In this document: positions 59,700-64,000 of the stretch, in pieces
Layout of the letters: each line of letters begins with the position of its first letter
Position numbering within the stretch: the first letter of the stretch is position 1
Made by a program: the position numbers and the translations under genes
Source: Desulfamplus sp.
GTDB lineage: Bacteria; Desulfobacterota; Desulfobacteria; Desulfobacterales; Desulfobacteraceae
Direction: 5' to 3'
DNA: 64,000 nucleotides
Assembly (NCBI GenBank): GCA_015231615.1
Contig: JADGBE010000004.1
Coordinates: 1 to 64,000 of the forward strand
Notes under the pieces: model-generated
Seen by the model: the letters and a program-made list of their open reading frames with translations, nothing else
What the model was told of the DNA's origin: nothing
Databases searched by the model: none

Positions 59700-61472
59700 A
59701 TGATAATTGGACTTGATGTTGGCGGAACCCACACTGACGCCGTTCTGTTAAGCGAAAATGGACTTGAAAGACACATAAAAGTCCCGACCGATACTTCAAA
59801 CCTTTTTAATACAGTTCTTTCAGGATTTGACCTACTACTTGATGGAATTGAGCCTTTTAAGGTCAAAAGAGTTGTTATAAGCACAACACTCACTACTAAC
59901 AGCGTTGTGCAAAAACAGTTAAATCCTGTAGGCATAATTGTCTCATCAGGACCTGGCATTGACCCTAAACTCTTCCGTAGAGGCGACTACTTCTATACTG
60001 TATCTGGCTCAATAGACCATCGAGGCAGGGAGCGATCTCCTATTAATAGGGCTGAAATTGAACAAATCTCAGAGACAATAAAAAATGCTGGAATTGAATA
60101 TGTCGGTGTTATCGGCAAATTTTCTCCAAGAAATCCTGCCCATGAACTTGAAATAAGAGATATTCTTAAAAAGAATTTCCACACCATATTCCTTGGACAC
60201 AAAGTGTCAGGAAACCTAAATTTTCCTCGAAGAATTGCAACAGTTCATCTTAATACTGCTGTTTATAGTATGCACAAAAACTTTTTCAACGCTGTGAATG
60301 ATACTCTCAAGCAAAAAGGTTTAAAAGCCCCAATTCAGATATTAAAAGCAGATGGCGGAACAATGAATTTAGCTACCTCAATGGAGTTTCCTGGTCAGAC
60401 AATTTTATCAGGACCTGCTGCAAGTGTTATGGGAGCTATTCACCACGCACCAGCAGACAAAGATGTGCTTGTTCTTGACATTGGCGGAACCACAACTGAT
60501 ATTGCTATTCTTGTCAACAAAGCTCCTCTTTTAGAACCAATTGGGGTTGGACGTGGAAAATATAAAAGTCTTATTCGGGCACTTCATACAACATCAAGAG
60601 GAATTGGTGGTGATAGCCAAGTTACAGCTATAGATCGATATATTGATAAAACAGATGGAGTTTGTGACAAAAGAGGTAGAAATATTGATATTGCAGGTAA
60701 GGCAAAAAGTGATAATCTAATGAGCTTCCGCCAAAAAATCAAAGCCTTACAGATAGGACCAGGAAGGCAAGGTCCAGCTTTGGCATTTGGAGGACCAGCT
60801 CTTACCCCCACTGATGCAATGATCTGGCTTGGCATTATGGAGGGTGGTAATAAAAAGTTATCAGAAGAGGGGTTAGCACTTCTTGCAGAGACACTTGGAA
60901 TATCTATTCGTGAAACTGCTGAAAAGATATTTCATCAAACTTGTGAAACTATTGTTAATGTCGCCAACATTATGGTTGACCAAATAAACAAAAAACCTGT
61001 TTATACTGTCCATGAATTTCTTGAAGGTTACAAAATCAGACCTCAACAGATATTACTACTTGGTGGTCCAGCTCCTTACTTTGCATCTAAAATCGAAGAG
61101 ATTTCTGGCATAAAAACTACGGTTTTACCTAATAGTTCCGTTGCTAATGCAATCGGAGCTGCTCTTGCACGAACAACTTGCGAGGTCTCTTTGCTCGTTG
61201 ATACCGAAAGAGGAGTTGCAACAGCACCAGAAGAGAACTTCACAGCCTCAGTTTCAAGCTCATATCGTAAAGATGATGCCATTAAAACCGCAATTGCCCT
61301 TTTAGAGAAAAAAGCTGTAAATGCAGGGGCAGATTTAAAAAATTTTGAGGCAGAGACAACTGAATTTCAATCTTTTAATGTTGTGCGTCAATTTGCTTTA
61401 CGCGGAAAGATATTTAGAATCAAAATGCAGGTAAAACCTGGACTTATTAAGGGATTTTCTCATGGGTTTTAA
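59700..61472 (+). CDS. Hydantoinase/oxoprolinase (HyuA-like) family protein
   Basis: 590 residues. ATPase-type fold with IGLDVGGTHTDAVLLSENG at the N-terminus and the second nucleotide motif VLVLDIGGTTTDIAIL near 256. ISTTLTTNSVVQKQ and SGPAASVMGAIH are family-specific. These ATP-dependent amidohydrolases open hydantoin or oxoproline rings, or carboxylate ketones, usually with a HyuB partner. No HyuB is adjacent, so the reaction is open. TACAGGAAAACG precedes the ATG. Confidence 0.9.
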   Translation: MIIGLDVGGTHTDAVLLSENGLERHIKVPTDTSNLFNTVLSGFDLLLDGIEPFKVKRVVISTTLTTNSVVQKQLNPVGIIVSSGPGIDPKLFRRGDYFYTVSGSIDHRGRERSPINRAEIEQISETIKNAGIEYVGVIGKFSPRNPAHELEIRDILKKNFHTIFLGHKVSGNLNFPRRIATVHLNTAVYSMHKNFFNAVNDTLKQKGLKAPIQILKADGGTMNLATSMEFPGQTILSGPAASVMGAIHHAPADKDVLVLDIGGTTTDIAILVNKAPLLEPIGVGRGKYKSLIRALHTTSRGIGGDSQVTAIDRYIDKTDGVCDKRGRNIDIAGKAKSDNLMSFRQKIKALQIGPGRQGPALAFGGPALTPTDAMIWLGIMEGGNKKLSEEGLALLAETLGISIRETAEKIFHQTCETIVNVANIMVDQINKKPVYTVHEFLEGYKIRPQQILLLGGPAPYFASKIEEISGIKTTVLPNSSVANAIGAALARTTCEVSLLVDTERGVATAPEENFTASVSSSYRKDDAIKTAIALLEKKAVNAGADLKNFEAETTEFQSFNVVRQFALRGKIFRIKMQVKPGLIKGFSHGF

Positions 61473-61507
61473 CAGCAGCGATAACTATAAAATATGACTT
61501 GATTATT

Positions 61508-61882
61508 ATGACAACAGAATTTTTTAACAAAGCACAAGCTAATCTAAATGCCGCCCAATTATGTTTTGATAACCAATTGTATGATTCATGTGCAAATAGA
61601 GCATATTATGCCGTTTTTCAGGCAGCAATAGCCGCCCTTTCTGACAAGGGTGTAAACCGATCAAAGCCAGATCACAAACAGATACAAGCAGATTTTAGTG
61701 AGAAATTGATTAAAAGACAAAAAATCTATCCAACCAAATTGCGATCATATCTTATGGATATGCAAAGTGTTAGAAATCAAGCTGACTATACCACTGAAAA
61801 TATTAGTAAAAACTTGGCATTTCAGCAAATTGTAAAAGCACAAGAGATGATATCAGCAATTGGAAAGGAATTAAAAAAATGA
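61508..61882 (+). CDS. HEPN-domain protein, His-to-Gln in the RNase motif
   Basis: 124 residues from the ATG at 61508 (an in-frame TTG at 61499 is less likely). ANRAYYAVFQAAIAAL and VRNQADYTTE match the HEPN family that pairs with nucleotidyltransferase-like proteins. The RNase motif of this group reads R-x6-H (RAYYAMFH); here the His position is Gln (RAYYAVFQ), which would remove or change RNase activity. Its stop overlaps the next start by 4 bases (ATGA), the layout of a HEPN toxin pair. Confidence 0.75.
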   Translation: MTTEFFNKAQANLNAAQLCFDNQLYDSCANRAYYAVFQAAIAALSDKGVNRSKPDHKQIQADFSEKLIKRQKIYPTKLRSYLMDMQSVRNQADYTTENISKNLAFQQIVKAQEMISAIGKELKK

Positions 61883-62139
61883 GAATAAATTTCAAACAAA
61901 AAGAACTTATAGAAAAACTTGTAAATAAGCTCAAAAAGAGGTTTCCTGAAGTTGAGTTGATTGATATTACAGAAAGCCCCGAAGATTCAGAAAGTCTGTG
62001 GATTAATATAACCGCCCCAGAAAAGGAAGATCGAGAAATAGAATTAAGAGAGTTTGCAAGCGATAAGACTACTGATATTTTGGTTGACTATGGCTATCAT
62101 ATTTTAGTTATGCCAACACGTTTGAGAATGTCAGCTTAA
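61879..62139 (+). CDS. Small partner protein of the HEPN gene
   Basis: 86 residues, not recognised with certainty. KQKELIEKLVNKLKKRFPEV, then VELIDITESPEDSESLWINI and DREIELREFASDKTTDILVDYGYHILV, has the size and alternation of a small alpha/beta domain, but the GSxxxG and DxD motifs of MNT nucleotidyltransferases are absent. Translationally coupled to the HEPN gene, so a stoichiometric partner such as an antitoxin or antitoxin-like subunit is likely (inference). Confidence 0.68.
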   Translation: MRINFKQKELIEKLVNKLKKRFPEVELIDITESPEDSESLWINITAPEKEDREIELREFASDKTTDILVDYGYHILVMPTRLRMSA

Positions 62140-62151
62140 AAGGAGGTTATG

Positions 62152-63468
62152 ATGCTAAAATCATCTAAAAAAACAGGTCTTGTATTCTTTCCAGCATTTG
62201 ACTGGGCAATTGATCCTACCCACCCTGAGAGAGAAGAGAGGCTTTTATATACTCAAGATCAAGTAGCAGAAGAGGGAATTTTTGATATTAGCGGCATTGT
62301 AGAATATAAGCCTGACCTTGTTACAGCACACGAAATAAGACGTACCCATTTTTGTGTTCCTGACGAAGCTGCTATTACCACTCAATCGCATCTGATAAGT
62401 GCAGGTGGTGCAACTGTTATTGCTCGTGCTGTTATGGAGAAGAAAATCGACAATGGTTTTGCTCTTGTAAGACCCCCAGGACACCATGCAATGCGAATAA
62501 GCCACGGAGGAAGAGGCTTTTGTCATATTAATATTGAGGCAATAATGGTTGAGATGATTCGTCAGCAATATGGAGTTAGAAGGGTTGCTATTGTTGATAC
62601 TGACTGCCACCATGGAGACGGCACAAACGATATTTATTGGCATGATCCAGATACGCTATTTATCTCTTTGCATCAAGATGGAAGAACTCTCTATCCGGGT
62701 TCGGGATTTACAGGAGAGTTAGGTGGTCCTAATGCTAAAGGTAGTAACCTTAATATTCCGCTTCCGCCAGCAACATCAACAGAGGGCTATCTTTATGTGA
62801 TAAGAAATAGCGTTCTTCCAGCATTAGAAGAGTTTAAACCCGAAATTATTGTAAACTCAGCGGGTCAAGATAATCACTACACAGACCCATTAACAAACAT
62901 GAAATTTTCAGCCCAAGGATATGCAGAGCTTACAACTTTGTTAAAACCAGATATTGCGGTTCTTGAAGGTGGTTACTCAATTGAAGGTGCATTACCCTAT
63001 GTTAATTTAGGAATTATCCTTGCTCTTGCTGGTATGGACTACTCAAAAGTTATTGAGCCAGACTATGATGAAGAACGTTTAAAACAGGCCATCCATGTTA
63101 CTGATAGCATTAAGAGAACATCAGATGTTATTAACGATTATTGGAAAAGACGTTATGAATTAAGAGAAAAGGCTGGCAATCATGGAGAGATTCAAGAGCG
63201 TCATCGCGAGATATTTTACGATACAGACAACATATTTGAACGCCAAAAAGAGCGAATAAGAATATGCAGAGATTGTGCAGGTGCCCTTGAGATTGATTCA
63301 AAAGCATCACCGGGACTTCACATACTTGCGGTTCATATACCTCTAAATGCTTGTAATGTGTGCAAAGAGACTGGTTATGAGATGTTTGATAGAGCTATCC
63401 ATAGCAATAAAAAGTATGATAAAATTTTTCTCCAAGATAGACCTAAAGATTCATATATTGTCAGGTAA
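62152..63468 (+). CDS. Histone deacetylase superfamily amidohydrolase (acetylpolyamine/acetoin type)
   Basis: 438 residues from the second of two adjacent ATGs, which is 5 bases after AGGAGG. Arginase/HDAC fold: RPPGHHAM carries the His pair, DTDCHHGDGT the zinc ligands Asp and His, GQDNHYTDPL the third Asp, and EGGYSIEG the C-terminal loop. Removes acetyl groups from polyamines, acetoin-related compounds or lysine. The last 90 residues contain two CxxC pairs (CRDCAG, CNVCKE) that could bind zinc or a cluster, unlike standard HDACs. It follows the HEPN pair by 12 bases. Confidence 0.9.
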   Translation: MLKSSKKTGLVFFPAFDWAIDPTHPEREERLLYTQDQVAEEGIFDISGIVEYKPDLVTAHEIRRTHFCVPDEAAITTQSHLISAGGATVIARAVMEKKIDNGFALVRPPGHHAMRISHGGRGFCHINIEAIMVEMIRQQYGVRRVAIVDTDCHHGDGTNDIYWHDPDTLFISLHQDGRTLYPGSGFTGELGGPNAKGSNLNIPLPPATSTEGYLYVIRNSVLPALEEFKPEIIVNSAGQDNHYTDPLTNMKFSAQGYAELTTLLKPDIAVLEGGYSIEGALPYVNLGIILALAGMDYSKVIEPDYDEERLKQAIHVTDSIKRTSDVINDYWKRRYELREKAGNHGEIQERHREIFYDTDNIFERQKERIRICRDCAGALEIDSKASPGLHILAVHIPLNACNVCKETGYEMFDRAIHSNKKYDKIFLQDRPKDSYIVR

Positions 63469-63477
63469 TTGATTATA

Positions 63478-63582
63478 ATTTTTATTCAATCTTTCGCCGA
63501 TGGTTAAAAACATCGGCTAAGTTAAAAAAGTCCTCTTAAGAGGACTTGGACAATTCAGCCCTGACTTTAGCTCTGGGCAAGA
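63478..63582. repeat. Three-hairpin interspersed repeat, copy 3
   Basis: Very close to copy 1 (36853-36957), including the leader TTTTTATTCAATCTTTC, the GCCGATGGTT/CATCGGC hairpin, AAGTCCTCTTAAGAGGACTT (63528-63547) and the CCCTGA.CTTTAGCTCTGGGC hairpin. It lies between the HDAC-like gene and epmA. Confidence 0.88.
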
Positions 63583-63669
63583 AATGCTTGTTCAACATAA
63601 CTATAAAATAACAATCTGCATCAATAAATTATCAATTCCACCAACTATAAAATCATAATCAGGTCAAAT

Positions 63670-64000
63670 ATGTTAAAGCAACTTGTAAAACGTGCGGAGA
63701 TGATCCGTGCAATAAGAGAGTTTTTCTACAACAATGGTTACCTTGAGGTAGATACCCCTCTTAGAATTCCAAACCCAATTCCAGAAGAGCATATTGAACC
63801 ATTTGAATCTGAAGGTTGGTATCTTCAATCTTCTCCTGAAATCTGCATGAAAAGGCTTGCTACCCGTGGCTATGGCAAAATATTTCAGATATGCAAATGT
63901 TTTAGAAAAGATGAGCGAGGCGATCGTCATCTTACAGAGCTTACAATGGTTGAATGGTATAGAAAAGATTACTCATACATTGAGCTTATGCAAGAGTGCA
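63670..64000 (+). CDS. epmA: EpmA (GenX/PoxA) elongation factor P lysyltransferase, 3' partial
   Basis: The first 110 codons are in the window and the frame is open at its end. The sequence RAEMIRAIREFFYNNGYLEV, then DTPLRIPNPIPEEHIEPF, LQSSPEICMKRLATRGYGKI and CFRKDERGDRHLTELTMVEW matches class II lysyl-tRNA synthetase-like EpmA, which lacks the tRNA anticodon domain and attaches (R)-beta-lysine to EF-P. It starts directly at the catalytic core, as EpmA does. The partners EpmB and Efp are not visible. Confidence 0.9.
   Translation, partial: MLKQLVKRAEMIRAIREFFYNNGYLEVDTPLRIPNPIPEEHIEPFESEGWYLQSSPEICMKRLATRGYGKIFQICKCFRKDERGDRHLTELTMVEWYRKDYSYIELMQEC

Overview
The window is an AT-rich bacterial chromosome segment, densely coded on both strands. 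No tRNA, rRNA or CRISPR array was found by eye. The gene content fits an anaerobic Desulfobacterota (delta-proteobacterial) relative, probably Desulfobacterales: a selenocysteine formate dehydrogenase with an NuoG-like N-terminus, an RnfB fused to a GltD-like flavoprotein, a CheX/CheY/PilZ/HD-GYP cluster, an acetyl-CoA hydrolase/transferase family protein, and LPS genes of the Kdo8N (KdnA/KdnB) type. The taxonomic call is an inference from gene content and was not tested against a database.

Region 1 (1-18201) is a modular type I polyketide synthase locus on the + strand: PKS module A (5' end outside the window), a PAPS-type sulfotransferase, PKS module B and PKS module C. Every module is KS-(AT)-DH-KR-ACP, but the acyltransferase differs: absent in A, intact and malonyl-type in B, and a shrunken remnant without its catalytic serine in C. 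No thioesterase or other release domain is visible, so the pathway continues upstream or releases its product in an unusual way.

Region 2 (18202-29700) holds a VapBC-like toxin-antitoxin pair, an orphan periplasmic binding protein, glyceraldehyde-3-phosphate dehydrogenase, a 1487-residue phosphotransferase-like protein (long unknown N-terminus, then PPDK-type ATP-grasp and phosphohistidine domains), a patatin-like protein, an antitoxin remnant, a beta-barrel porin-like protein, a PstS-like protein and a MazF-type TA pair.

Region 3 (29736-36822) has a large hybrid histidine kinase whose 5' end is duplicated on the far side of the MazF pair, a PIG-L-type deacetylase and a PAS-kinase-receiver protein. 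Between the last two lies a repeat-rich gap with a 102-bp palindromic element and a run of 14 C.

Region 4 (36971-47621) carries, mainly on the - strand, an SPFH/GYF protein, KdnB and KdnA, and a selenocysteine formate dehydrogenase that conceptual translation splits in two at an in-frame TGA followed by a SECIS-like hairpin. Two tandem paralogous binding proteins follow, then the RnfB-GltD fusion on the + strand.

Region 5 (47916-53224) is an MFS transporter followed by a chemotaxis and c-di-GMP signalling run: HD-GYP response regulator, PilZ, CheX, CheY and a sigma-54 activator.

Region 6 (53225-64000) has an Lrp/AsnC regulator, diaminopimelate decarboxylase, a small unknown protein, an acetyl-CoA hydrolase/transferase family protein, an enoyl-CoA hydratase family protein, a hydantoinase/oxoprolinase family protein, a HEPN pair, a histone-deacetylase-like amidohydrolase, and the start of an EpmA-like lysyl-tRNA synthetase homologue cut by the window end.

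Two themes cross gene boundaries. First, several families of palindromic repeats are scattered between genes, and one copy sits in frame inside PKS module C. Second, many otherwise conserved enzymes carry N/S/D/T-rich low-complexity inserts, several built from short in-frame tandem repeats, so linker and insert regions in this genome seem to expand by tandem duplication.
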